From NCBI RefSeq assembly GCF_000313565.1, contig NZ_HE578927.1, forward strand, positions 168,334 to 232,333: 64,000 nt of DNA, written 5' to 3'. This stretch comes from Dielma fastidiosa. GTDB taxonomy: Bacteria > Bacillota_I > Bacilli_A > Erysipelotrichales > Erysipelotrichaceae. The notes under the pieces were generated by a model. The model had not been told where the DNA came from. It ran no database searches and was given only the letters and a program-made list of their open reading frames with translations. The position numbers were made by a program, and so were the translations under genes. Of this stretch, positions 17,389 to 25,072 are shown piece by piece. Within the stretch, counting starts at the first letter, position 1. The number at the start of each line of letters is the position of its first letter.

Positions 17389-17967
17389 GATTTCTCCTCC
17401 AATCCATAAATAAATAGGATATACATATTGTAGCATATTTTCATTTCTTTACAATAAATGAAACTGCTTTCATTGAATAAATCGCTAATTTTTTCACTTT
17501 TTATGCTTCAATTAAGCGATATAGCCTATGTTTTGTCGAATTTTGGCTGAAATCATCGGCTTTTTATAAACTTTTTTGAAATCCAAATTTTGCCAAAAAA
17601 AAGAAATGAAGCTGATCATTTCTTTTTAATCTTGGAGGATAAAACCATTTTTCTCTTCTCCTTAATCTCTCGGCCTTCCCAAACCTTAAGACAGTTACCA
17701 TTTTTCTCTCTCTTTTTAGATATAACGTGATTCCAGTAAGCTCCTCCATAAGACTTTTCTCAACCACTACTATAGAATACGATGTGCCTAATTCTTTTTC
17801 GGGGGCAGATGCAAATTTTTTTTATTTTTTTCTGATTTAAATGATAAGTCCTGTTATATCGCTTCATATTTATTAATGATACTGCTTGAAATTATACGTA
17901 GATTATAAAAGCAAGATCTTTGTGCGACCTTGCTTTCAAAATTTACACTATTATTCTTTAAATACTA
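17389..17967. other. Long intergenic region with a possible minus-strand non-coding transcript
   Basis: No convincing gene in 579 bases. On the minus strand a possible -10 (TATAGT, near 17770) precedes about 150 bases that end in a clean terminator: AAAGAAATGA-tcagc-TCATTTCTTT followed by a T-run at 17580-17630. A 67-codon open frame runs through this terminator, so it is probably not a gene; the transcript may be a small RNA or the remains of a gene. The stem-like GCAAGATCTTTGTGCGACCTTGC at 17910-17935 may be a terminator for the surface-protein gene. Confidence 0.35.
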
Positions 17968-20526
17968 CTAATCAATTATATGTCCTTGATAATCAATATC
18001 TAAATATTTATTATCAATTGCACTATGAAAAAATAAATTATTTTTATCATAGGTTAATCCTTCAACAGAAGTAAGAACAGTATTGGGTTTCTCATACAAA
18101 ATGCCAACATTTACTCTTGTAATTTCAGAATTTGTTATTTCTAATTCACCCTGATATATAATAGTAGGTGCAGAGTAACCTTCATCCGCTCTCTTAGTTG
18201 TATAAAATTTACTATTGCTAATTATTGTTTTTCCATATGCATAATTAAATTTACCACAAGCGCTATAATTACCATTAACTACAACATTATCTAAAACAGT
18301 ATTAGTAGCATGTGAATATATGCCAGTAGCACCTATTACAGTTGATGTTTCAACATTTACAATAGCATTTTTAACTGTCAATGAATTATTTTCATCAACC
18401 ATCTGAATTACACCTGCATTACCTATTGCAGAACTACTATATATACCGCCATCAATTTCAATAACACAACCTTTTGTTCCATAAATTGCCCACCCATTAT
18501 CATTTTTGGCATTCACTTTAAATTCATTAGTAGCATCAACTGATATTTTTAATGTACTGCCACTACGAAAATTTTTCTCAGCATAGAAACAACCAATGAC
18601 TGTTCCTGATCCTAATACTTCTAATTTTTTAGCTGGTGAAATTCTTAATGAACCTTTACCTTCATTTATTGTTATGGTTGTACCATTTATATCTAGAATA
18701 ACATCCTCGTTAAATGTTGCATTTTCAGACAATGTAATATCATCAGTTAAAACGACCGTATCTCCCTGAATATAATCATTCAGCATTTTTTGAAATGAAT
18801 CTTCTGTATCAACTTCATACTTAATATTATTCAAATAATATTCAACTTGACCAGTTACATTTTTACTATGAAGGCCGTTACTAGCATCTGAGATCACTTC
18901 TATCTGATCTGTACCTTTAGCCAATATAGTTGGAAGATTATTCTGACCATTAGGCTCTCTGAATTCAGATGTATTCACAACCTTAGCTTTAGTAACATCA
19001 AGGCTGCTCTTACCGCTTTCGCCAGTTAGTCTTGCTAGCTCAATACCGCTTGCTGTATTCCCTGATACATCAACTTTACCTTCCAACTGAACACTTGAAC
19101 CATTAACTAATAAAGAAGTATCAGCGCCAGTCAATTTAATATTTTTCAAAATAACTTGGGCACTAAGATTATTGAAAGCAATAACATACGAATTCTCCTC
19201 ATTTTGAGAAAGATAAGTAATCGCGTTGCCTTGACCGTCAATGGTAAATGACTTAACATCCTCTGGAATCATATCTTGATTAATGTTAATCTGTCTACCA
19301 GTGGTGAAATTTTTTCCAATTAATATTTCTCCGCCATCTGTTAATTCTTTTAAAGCAGCGATTAACTCAGCCTCATTCTTAACTCCCTTTTCAACAACTG
19401 GCGGCACATATCCTCCGCCGCCTGATGAACCACCAGTCGAAGGTTTATTTACTTCCGGTGCTTTTTCAACTTCATCAGCCTTATCTACATCTTTGATAAT
19501 TGTATCTTTACCAGCTTCTACACCATCAGCATTGACTTCTACCTTATTGACAGTACCGTTGCCATCAATCTTTACTGGTGCATCTGCCGTTAATGTGCCT
19601 ATGGTACTTCCTTTGGTTACTTCCACTTTAGTATCCTTTGCTGTCTCGGTAACGACTACATTCTTCACATCGGCATTTACCTTGATTTGAGTATCAGTTA
19701 TTACTTCAAGGTTTTCAACCGGTGCCTGAATGTCTATACTTGCATAGGTGCGTGTCATTACTTCCTGTGTTGGTACTTCAATCTTAATTTCATCTTTGGT
19801 TGTTGATTGAACTTCAATTGTTTCTACTTCACCATTGAAATTCTTATCCGGTGTTACCAATGCTGTCTCTTCCAATACAATAGCCTTAACTTTCGTTTCA
19901 CCGCTTAAAACAACTTCTGTATTTCTAGTCTGATTGCTGATAGTATCAACTGTCGAATCCTTTAGAACGACTTTTCCAGCTGTTTCATTATCACCTAATA
20001 CAACTAGCTTCCCTTTGATGATTACTTTGCTTAACTCAATTTCTTTTGCGGCAGTCACATCCACATACAGATTCCCTTCAATAACTTCACCCGAAATTGC
20101 ATTGGGGTCTGTCACAACTATCGAGTTGGATTCAGCTAACGGAATAGCTTTTCCATCGCTAGTTAATTCATAACCATCTTTAACATAGTCCTTTGCCATA
20201 ACGCCGGTACCTTTAAGATAATAAAGAGAGCCATTATCTTCTACCCATGCATCCACCTGCATGACACCGGATTCACCCATGAAATACCAATGCTCATGAG
20301 ATGCTATCCAGCCAGTCCGCATAATTCCATTTTCATCAAACGCATACCAACAATCACCATCTTCAAGCCAGCCAGTTGCTAATGAATTATCATTTTTAAC
20401 ATAAGACCATAAGCCATCATTATTAACCCATTGTGACTCAACTGCCTTAATTGGCAATGTCACTGAACAAAGCATTGCAGCTACAACTAAAGCAGTCACT
20501 GCTGACTTTGTTTTATTTGATTTCAT
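17968..20526 (-). CDS. Secreted surface protein with N-terminal cell-wall-binding repeats and a right-handed beta-helix-like region
   Basis: An 852-residue exported protein. Signal peptide residues 1-30 end near IKAVES. Residues about 31-130 hold four choline-binding-like repeats (WVNNDGLWSYV, GWLEDGDCWYAFDENGIM, GWIASHEHWYFMGESGVM, AWVEDNGSLYYLKGTGVM) that would tether it to wall glycopolymers. Residues about 140-360 are Val/Lys/Glu-rich beta repeats. A Gly/Pro linker (STGGSSGGGGYVPP) follows, then about 450 residues resembling pectate-lyase-type beta-helix repeats (IDGQGNAITYL, LTVKNAIVNVETS). No catalytic site is evident; adhesion is the best guess. The ribosome site is GGGGAGG. Its promoter region carries three palindromic sites. 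Confidence 0.8.
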   Translation of the reverse strand: MKSNKTKSAVTALVVAAMLCSVTLPIKAVESQWVNNDGLWSYVKNDNSLATGWLEDGDCWYAFDENGIMRTGWIASHEHWYFMGESGVMQVDAWVEDNGSLYYLKGTGVMAKDYVKDGYELTSDGKAIPLAESNSIVVTDPNAISGEVIEGNLYVDVTAAKEIELSKVIIKGKLVVLGDNETAGKVVLKDSTVDTISNQTRNTEVVLSGETKVKAIVLEETALVTPDKNFNGEVETIEVQSTTKDEIKIEVPTQEVMTRTYASIDIQAPVENLEVITDTQIKVNADVKNVVVTETAKDTKVEVTKGSTIGTLTADAPVKIDGNGTVNKVEVNADGVEAGKDTIIKDVDKADEVEKAPEVNKPSTGGSSGGGGYVPPVVEKGVKNEAELIAALKELTDGGEILIGKNFTTGRQININQDMIPEDVKSFTIDGQGNAITYLSQNEENSYVIAFNNLSAQVILKNIKLTGADTSLLVNGSSVQLEGKVDVSGNTASGIELARLTGESGKSSLDVTKAKVVNTSEFREPNGQNNLPTILAKGTDQIEVISDASNGLHSKNVTGQVEYYLNNIKYEVDTEDSFQKMLNDYIQGDTVVLTDDITLSENATFNEDVILDINGTTITINEGKGSLRISPAKKLEVLGSGTVIGCFYAEKNFRSGSTLKISVDATNEFKVNAKNDNGWAIYGTKGCVIEIDGGIYSSSAIGNAGVIQMVDENNSLTVKNAIVNVETSTVIGATGIYSHATNTVLDNVVVNGNYSACGKFNYAYGKTIISNSKFYTTKRADEGYSAPTIIYQGELEITNSEITRVNVGILYEKPNTVLTSVEGLTYDKNNLFFHSAIDNKYLDIDYQGHIID

Positions 20527-20555
20527 TCCATTACCTCCCCAGGTTTTTTTGAATA

Positions 20556-20583
20556 TGTCTTAAAAGGTATACCTTTTGAGACA
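20556..20583. promoter_or_regulatory. Palindromic operator O1 in the leader of the surface-protein gene
   Basis: A 28-base palindrome has left arm TGTCTTAAAAGGTA and a near-perfect reverse-complement right arm TACCTTTTGAGACA (one mismatch). The centre at 20569.5 is 29.5 bases downstream of the minus-strand -10, so it falls at about +10 to +38 of the transcript. Confidence 0.75.
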
Positions 20584-20598
20584 CTATATTTCTCTTCC

Positions 20599-20627
20599 AT
20601 TATAGGCATTTTTATTGCATTCGTAAA
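20599..20627 (-). promoter_or_regulatory. Promoter of the surface-protein gene
   Basis: On the minus strand TTTACG (20622-20627) and TATAAT (20599-20604) are spaced by 17 bases. The same -35/-10 arrangement recurs at 44089-44117. Confidence 0.65.
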
Positions 20628-20636
20628 GGTATAACG
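20625..20636. promoter_or_regulatory. Degenerate operator O2 abutting the -35
   Basis: AAAGGTATAACG matches the GGTATACC core with one change. Its centre (20631.5) lies 62 bases from O1 and 63 bases from O3, so the three sites are evenly phased by about six helical turns. Confidence 0.5.
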
Positions 20637-20680
20637 TCCGTTTTATGTAATTTCAAGGTTGTTTTTTACAACGATGTGAG

Positions 20681-20708
20681 TGTATTATAAGGTATACCTT
20701 TTAAGACG
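20681..20708. promoter_or_regulatory. Palindromic operator O3 upstream of the surface-protein promoter
   Basis: Left arm TGTATTATAAGGTA and right arm TACCTTTTAAGACG, centred at 20694.5. The right arm is nearly identical to the consensus half site; the left arm has diverged. Confidence 0.65.
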
Positions 20709-20719
20709 CTTTCCCTGTT

Positions 20720-20747
20720 AACGGTTTAGAAACGCTTCTAAACCGTT
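20720..20747. repeat. Perfect 12-bp inverted repeat in the divergent promoter region
   Basis: AACGGTTTAGAA and TTCTAAACCGTT are separated by ACGC. It is followed by TTT but has no transcript to terminate on either strand, so it is more likely an operator. The centre AGAAACGCTTCT resembles a cre site lacking its outer bases. Confidence 0.55.
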
Positions 20748-20843
20748 TTTAACAGATTAAACAGCATAAAAAAACAAAACAATCAAGAATTCTATGCAGC
20801 ATTGAAACAGCCATGTATTTTCTTTATTGTTAACACACATTGC

Positions 20844-20872
20844 TTGTGGCAACGGTAAGTTTTGCCTACAAT
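20844..20872 (+). promoter_or_regulatory. Promoter of the XRE regulator gene
   Basis: TTGTGG at 20844-20849 and TACAAT at 20867-20872 are spaced by 17 bases, with AAAGGTGG and the ATG following. Confidence 0.5.
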
Positions 20873-20905
20873 AGAAGTAACAACAAAAGAAAGGTGGTAC
20901 CCTTG

Positions 20906-21415
20906 ATGTTAAATAAAAACATTAAAACAATCAGAAAATCAAAAGGACTTTCACAGCAAGAGCTTGCAATTAAACTCAATGTTGTCCGTCAAACCATTTC
21001 TAAATGGGAGCAAGGTTTGTCAGTTCCCGATTCGGATATGCTGATTAATATATCAGAAGCACTTGAAACACCGGTTCACATATTGCTTGGAGAAACTGTG
21101 ATAGAACCGGAGGCTGATGACATAAAAGCTATTTCTGAAAAGCTTACGATCATTAATTGCCAGCTTGCGCAAAGGAAAGAAACAAACCGGAAGATATTTC
21201 ATTGGTTATTTATCCTGCTATGCGCTGGCATTATTCTCGTTTTTGCCCTTTTGATAAAAATGGACAGTCCATATTTACTTTGGAACTATAACAATCCTGA
21301 AACTGCCATATTAGGAGTTGCATTCCATGCTTTTGAATGGCTGTTTGTCAGATTAGCCCCTTTAATCCTCATAGGCGGAATCATCGGTGCACTTTCAACC
21401 AGAAAGAAGGCATAA
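20906..21415 (+). CDS. XRE-family regulator with C-terminal membrane segments
   Basis: A 169-residue protein. Residues 1-60 are a Cro/CI helix-turn-helix (NIKTIRKSKGLSQQELAIKLNVVRQTISKWEQGLSVPD). The C-terminal half has two hydrophobic segments (about 98-120 WLFILLCAGIILVFALLI and about 143-163 LAPLILIGGIIGAL), so the DNA-binding domain is membrane-tethered. The start at 20906 is chosen from AAAGGTGG ten bases upstream and the HTH start. It is divergent from the surface-protein gene, which makes it a candidate for the factor binding the nearby palindromes; that link is inference. Confidence 0.8.
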   Translation: MLNKNIKTIRKSKGLSQQELAIKLNVVRQTISKWEQGLSVPDSDMLINISEALETPVHILLGETVIEPEADDIKAISEKLTIINCQLAQRKETNRKIFHWLFILLCAGIILVFALLIKMDSPYLLWNYNNPETAILGVAFHAFEWLFVRLAPLILIGGIIGALSTRKKA

Positions 21416-21429
21416 AACTTTTTTACACA

Positions 21430-21474
21430 AAAAAAGACAGATATTGAACATTTATTTCAGCATCTGTCTTTTAT
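21430..21474. terminator. Bidirectional terminator between the XRE gene and rsgI
   Basis: AAAAGACAGAT pairs with ATCTGTCTTTT around an 18-base loop, with T-rich tracts on both strands. Confidence 0.8.
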
Positions 21475-21475
21475 A

Positions 21476-22588
21476 TTATTTTTTTACTGCATCTGTATCT
21501 GATCCTGTCGCGCTGTCCGTGAGCGTCGACTCAGCCTTCAGCTTACTGTTGTCAGCCGGGCTTGCATCATTAACGCTCGCATCTGATTTGGTTGTATCAC
21601 TCTTAGAGGCGTCACTTGGTGTTGCATCACTCGCTGAAGCATCTGATGATGTGGCATCCGATGGTGTCGCATCAAGATCTTTATTAATCTCATCCCAGGC
21701 ATTTGTTGCCTCGTCTTTTTTCTGATTCTGGTAATCGTTTAGCTGATCATTAAAATTAACATCATCCGAAGTCGCCGTCGGTGTTGAACGGCGATACATC
21801 ATGACAGTCATAATCGTCGAATCCTTCTCCTCCAGCAATTCCTCTTCACTCTTCACAGGTGCCGGCACTTCCTTGGCCTCGATCACTTTATTCAGATCCT
21901 TAACCGCCATATTCGCAGCCGCCTCCTGAGTCAGCGACGGATCAGCTTTCACTGCCTGCTTAATCAGTCTCAGCTTACCGGCCGATACACCTTTGCTCTG
22001 CGCTTCCAACCGCAGCATTTCATTTGTCTCTTCCCCAAGCACGACACCTAAAATGTGATTCTCTACAAAAAACTCATTAACCTTTAGATACAATCTTTCC
22101 TGCAGATTCAATGCCTTCAGCTCATTATCATTCACAACGGTAATCATGACGGCATTATCATCCTTATTCTTATCAATATATCCCATCTTTGTTACTTCAT
22201 CAATAAAATTCTTCGTGGCCTCTTCAATCTTCTGACCTTTGTAATCAAGCCCCGCCAGTACCAGCTCACCATCCTTATTCGTCGCTGATACAGAAATCAC
22301 TTCATCATACATATTGACAGTAAACTCAACGCCCGGATTCACATCCACAGCGACATATGAAACCGGAGTACGCTGGTTCGCTAAGAAATTAAATCCAAAA
22401 ACACTGCCAAACATGATAAACAGCATACATAACGTAGCTGCAATCTTTAACTTTGAATCATCACCATACTGTATTTCATTGCCGACTTCCATGGATGGAG
22501 TGGCATTAATTTCATCGAATTGACCTTTTGTACTCATCACAATCGCCTTTTGATCATGAATTTCCATAATAATCCCTTTTTTGATCAT
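21476..22588 (-). CDS. rsgI: RsgI-type anti-sigma factor
   Basis: A 370-residue single-pass protein. Residues 1 to about 50 form the cytosolic RsgI N-domain (GIIMEIHDQKAIVMSTKGQF) that binds SigI; TM about 50-70 (IAATLCMLFIMFGSVFGFNFL); then the periplasmic RsgI-like middle domain (SYVAVDVNPGVEFTVN). The C-terminus carries about eight pentapeptide repeats D-A-[T/S]-x-S, a low-complexity extracellular stalk rather than a carbohydrate-binding module. It lies 14 bases after sigI. AAAGGAG precedes the ATG. In Bacillus and Clostridium, RsgI proteolysis or ligand binding frees SigI for envelope or polysaccharide responses. Confidence 0.85.
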   Translation of the reverse strand: MIKKGIIMEIHDQKAIVMSTKGQFDEINATPSMEVGNEIQYGDDSKLKIAATLCMLFIMFGSVFGFNFLANQRTPVSYVAVDVNPGVEFTVNMYDEVISVSATNKDGELVLAGLDYKGQKIEEATKNFIDEVTKMGYIDKNKDDNAVMITVVNDNELKALNLQERLYLKVNEFFVENHILGVVLGEETNEMLRLEAQSKGVSAGKLRLIKQAVKADPSLTQEAAANMAVKDLNKVIEAKEVPAPVKSEEELLEEKDSTIMTVMMYRRSTPTATSDDVNFNDQLNDYQNQKKDEATNAWDEINKDLDATPSDATSSDASASDATPSDASKSDTTKSDASVNDASPADNSKLKAESTLTDSATGSDTDAVKK

Positions 22589-22602
22589 TTTTCCACTCCT
22601 TT

Positions 22603-23307
22603 CTATTTTTTAAACGGCAAATATTCTTTTAATGTCTCTAAATCCGAATCCGCAAGAATGATCCCCGCTATTATATATTTACGATAGCTCTCGATCTTTT
22701 TTCGTGGTATTAAAAAATTTTTTTCAATTTCTTTTAAAGGCAGTGAATGATCATTCATTATTTTTTCTACTAATTCAGGACGTTCTAAAATCTTCTGAAT
22801 CGCATTATTTACATAATGCCGAGTAATTAAATGCTTAGGTGAGCTTTTAACTAAATCCTGAAAGGTAATACTAAAAGCCTGAAGCTTTTCATTCAGTTCA
22901 TTGATTTCCGCGATGCGGATTGACTGTTCATAGCTGTCAGCATAACGCTGAATCGCGTCTTCCTTTAATTCGTCGATTTCATCTTCCTCTTCATTATATA
23001 AACCAAACGACTTCTTATTTTCGCGGTAAAGCGATGATTTAAAATAATCAAGCAGTCTGGCTTTAATTACCATTTTCGCATACAGTAAAAAATTCCCTTT
23101 ACCATTAAAACGGTCAATTGCCTCATTAAACGCCATTAAAGCGATAGAAAGTTCTTCGTCAACGCCATAAGTGACATAGCGATGTGCACATTCGGAAGTA
23201 AATGAAGCAATAAATGGCTTGTATTGAGAAATAAAGTCATTGCGCATAGTTTCATTCTGTTTGATTTCTTCAATGTCAAAGTTCACTTCAACGGCGGCAT
23301 TTTGCAA
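22603..23307 (-). CDS. sigI: SigI-family RNA polymerase sigma factor
   Basis: A 234-residue sigma-70-family factor of the SigI group. The region-2-like segment YKPFIASFTSECAHRYVTYGVDEELSIALMAFNEAIDRFNGKGNFLLYAKMVIKARLLDYFK and the C-terminal SigI-type helix-turn-helix (LPLKEIEKNFLIPRKKIESYRKYIIAGIIL) are clear. I place the start at TTG 23307, nine bases after AGGAG; another TTG at 23316 directly abuts the ribosome site and is less likely. It pairs with the adjacent anti-sigma gene. Confidence 0.87.
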   Translation of the reverse strand: MQNAAVEVNFDIEEIKQNETMRNDFISQYKPFIASFTSECAHRYVTYGVDEELSIALMAFNEAIDRFNGKGNFLLYAKMVIKARLLDYFKSSLYRENKKSFGLYNEEEDEIDELKEDAIQRYADSYEQSIRIAEINELNEKLQAFSITFQDLVKSSPKHLITRHYVNNAIQKILERPELVEKIMNDHSLPLKEIEKNFLIPRKKIESYRKYIIAGIILADSDLETLKEYLPFKK

Positions 23308-23359
23308 ACGAATCAACTCCTAACATATTTACATTACACTTTTTTATTTTTTTGTAAAG

Positions 23360-23878
23360 TCAGCCCCTGTACCACTGGCTGATCTTATCCACAGCCATGT
23401 CACGATCCGCTTCACTGATTTCAATGATTTCGCAATCATCACGCTCATTCAGCAGAGCTGACATTTTGCTTTCTTTTTTCTGTAAGACACCTAATACTCG
23501 ATGATTGCTGTCTAACAGCTGTTTAATCGCAGCCTGAAAGTCAGGCGCGTTATCTTCCAGCTTACCTAATTCATCAATGATCACCAATTCAGCATCAGCG
23601 GCAACCGCGGCTTGTATTATTTTAACGCCAATTGTATCAAAAATACCCTCAACGCAGATATTACGGCGAACACCGGCACGAACGCTGATAATCACATCAT
23701 TTTCTTCTTCATCCAAAGCCTCAAAGCTATGCAGCGCATAGCCGCGGATTCGTTCATTGATTATTACCGGCTGGGTCTGATAGCCGCTGAAATCTTGCTG
23801 CGCGATGCTTAGAAATTTTTTTATTGCACTGGACTTACCAACTTTTTTCTCCCCAGTCAAGAATAAATGTTTACTCAT
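23360..23878 (-). CDS. THEP1-like P-loop NTPase
   Basis: A 172-residue nucleoside-triphosphatase of the THEP1/DUF265 type. The Walker A loop GEKKVGKSS lies near the N-terminus and the Walker B with adjacent acid is VIIDELGKLE. The family hydrolyses various NTPs in vitro and its cellular role is unclear. The start at 23878 is six bases after GGGG and overlaps the MobB-like gene by eight bases. Last gene of an overlapping four-gene set. Confidence 0.8.
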   Translation of the reverse strand: MSKHLFLTGEKKVGKSSAIKKFLSIAQQDFSGYQTQPVIINERIRGYALHSFEALDEEENDVIISVRAGVRRNICVEGIFDTIGVKIIQAAVAADAELVIIDELGKLEDNAPDFQAAIKQLLDSNHRVLGVLQKKESKMSALLNERDDCEIIEISEADRDMAVDKISQWYRG

Positions 23879-24758
23879 ACTCATCCCCGGCATTCAGTTT
23901 GATTGAATGCACATTTTCCTTCACAAAAGAAGCCAGCAGCTGCTTGAGTTCAGCTTCTTGGCTATGACTCAGCTCAACCTTTTTACCATTTATTACAAGC
24001 TGCATCGGCAGATTGACTGCCGCCAGTGCGCGTTTCTTCAGCTCTGTTTCTTTAACCAGCTTATGACAGCCGCACTGACAGGGGCCGGTAGAAGCTGTAA
24101 CGGCTCCCTGTACAAGTTTGACCTGAGCCGCTTGCTCACAAAGCTGGCAAACTGCCGCCTGACTCAGCGTACACAATTCCCGTTTTGCTTCCCCCTGAAT
24201 AATGGCTCTGCCTAAAGCAACACAATCAGCTCCGCACGCACTGCAGATTTCTGAATCGACATTGGGCAGCCGGTCATAAACTTTTTCTTCAATCAAATCG
24301 ACCAATTCTGTCAGCTGACTTAACGCGCTGTAAGCGGGCAGATTGCACACTTGATCATATTGATCGGCAATGCGGCCGCTGATTGCGAAGGTAAAGTCAT
24401 TCATCCGCTCTTCAACCTCTTTCGGCTGATGCGCGCAGACAATTCTTGGCACCGGTGCTTCATAGTCACCTTCCAAAATCACATAATCACTATGACTGAG
24501 ATTCAGCAGTTTATTATTATCAACCGCTTCCGGAATGATCAATGCCGTCTCCGTCTTACCCTTGGCAATTACTGAGCTTGCGCCGGCAGCTTTATGACGG
24601 GCGGTATTGCTTTTGGGATCATCAATGGAAAAGGTCGGACAAAAAATAGTTTTAATCGTTGATACCGTTTTACCGCGGCGGTTTAATTCACGGATAATTT
24701 GTTCAATAGTTGTCGTTTTACCGCTGGCGCGGATGCCTACAATACTAAATACTTTCAT
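23871..24758 (-). CDS. MobB-like P-loop GTPase with Cys-rich C-terminal domain
   Basis: A 295-residue protein. The N-terminal half resembles MobB, the GTPase adapter of molybdopterin-guanine dinucleotide synthesis: GIRASGKTTTIEQIIRELNRRG P-loop, GASSVI and the VILEGDYE Walker B. Unlike the short MobB it continues with a Cys-rich region (CSACGADC at about 193, C at about 215, CQLCEQ, CQCGC), which could bind an iron-sulfur cluster or zinc. No molybdenum enzyme or other mo-cofactor gene lies in the window, so the real function may be different. AAGGAGG is eight bases before the ATG. Confidence 0.7.
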   Translation of the reverse strand: MKVFSIVGIRASGKTTTIEQIIRELNRRGKTVSTIKTIFCPTFSIDDPKSNTARHKAAGASSVIAKGKTETALIIPEAVDNNKLLNLSHSDYVILEGDYEAPVPRIVCAHQPKEVEERMNDFTFAISGRIADQYDQVCNLPAYSALSQLTELVDLIEEKVYDRLPNVDSEICSACGADCVALGRAIIQGEAKRELCTLSQAAVCQLCEQAAQVKLVQGAVTASTGPCQCGCHKLVKETELKKRALAAVNLPMQLVINGKKVELSHSQEAELKQLLASFVKENVHSIKLNAGDEYE

Positions 24759-25072
24759 AACCCTTTCCTCCTTACTTCAATCGATACAAGATGCTTCAGC
24801 CAGCGGCTGCTTACATGATCTTTTGATGGAATGATTTGATAATCACCCTCGGTTTCACAAATTAAAATATGATGGGGCAGCAAGACCTCTTTGCCGCTTA
24901 GAAGCAGCTGCATGCCATCCTCACCCACACATAAGACCTGATCCCCTTCATCCAGATCACCAATATATTTGTATAATTCACAGCCATAGACCTCAATCTG
25001 ACGCTCCGCCTTTCCCTGCGCGCGCTTTGATAGGCTATATAGCTGTTTTTCCGGCAGTTTAAACTTATTCAT
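24755..25072 (-). CDS. Small protein of unknown function in the MobB-like cluster
   Basis: A 105-residue soluble protein with no recognised domain. It reads as a small beta-rich fold (YIGDLDEGDQVLCVGEDGMQLLLSGKEVLLPHHILI). The start at 25072 is seven bases after AAGGGTG. It overlaps both neighbours (eight bases with the phosphodiesterase, four with the MobB-like gene), so it must be made with them; a partner role is likely. Confidence 0.6.
   Translation of the reverse strand: MNKFKLPEKQLYSLSKRAQGKAERQIEVYGCELYKYIGDLDEGDQVLCVGEDGMQLLLSGKEVLLPHHILICETEGDYQIIPSKDHVSSRWLKHLVSIEVRRKGL

Noticed and set aside
17564-17767. 67-codon minus-strand open frame in the 17.4-18 kb gap
   Set aside because: It reads through a clear terminator hairpin and no family similarity is visible; kept only as part of a possible small RNA or relic.
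21560-21680. Repeated GATGC/CATC-type bases at the end of rsgI as a CRISPR or tandem-repeat array
   Set aside because: They are codon-level repeats encoding the DA[T/S]xS stalk; there are no spacers of constant length.
23871-24758. Calling this gene plain mobB
   Set aside because: The protein is about twice as long as MobB, has an extra Cys-rich half and lacks neighbours of molybdenum-cofactor synthesis.
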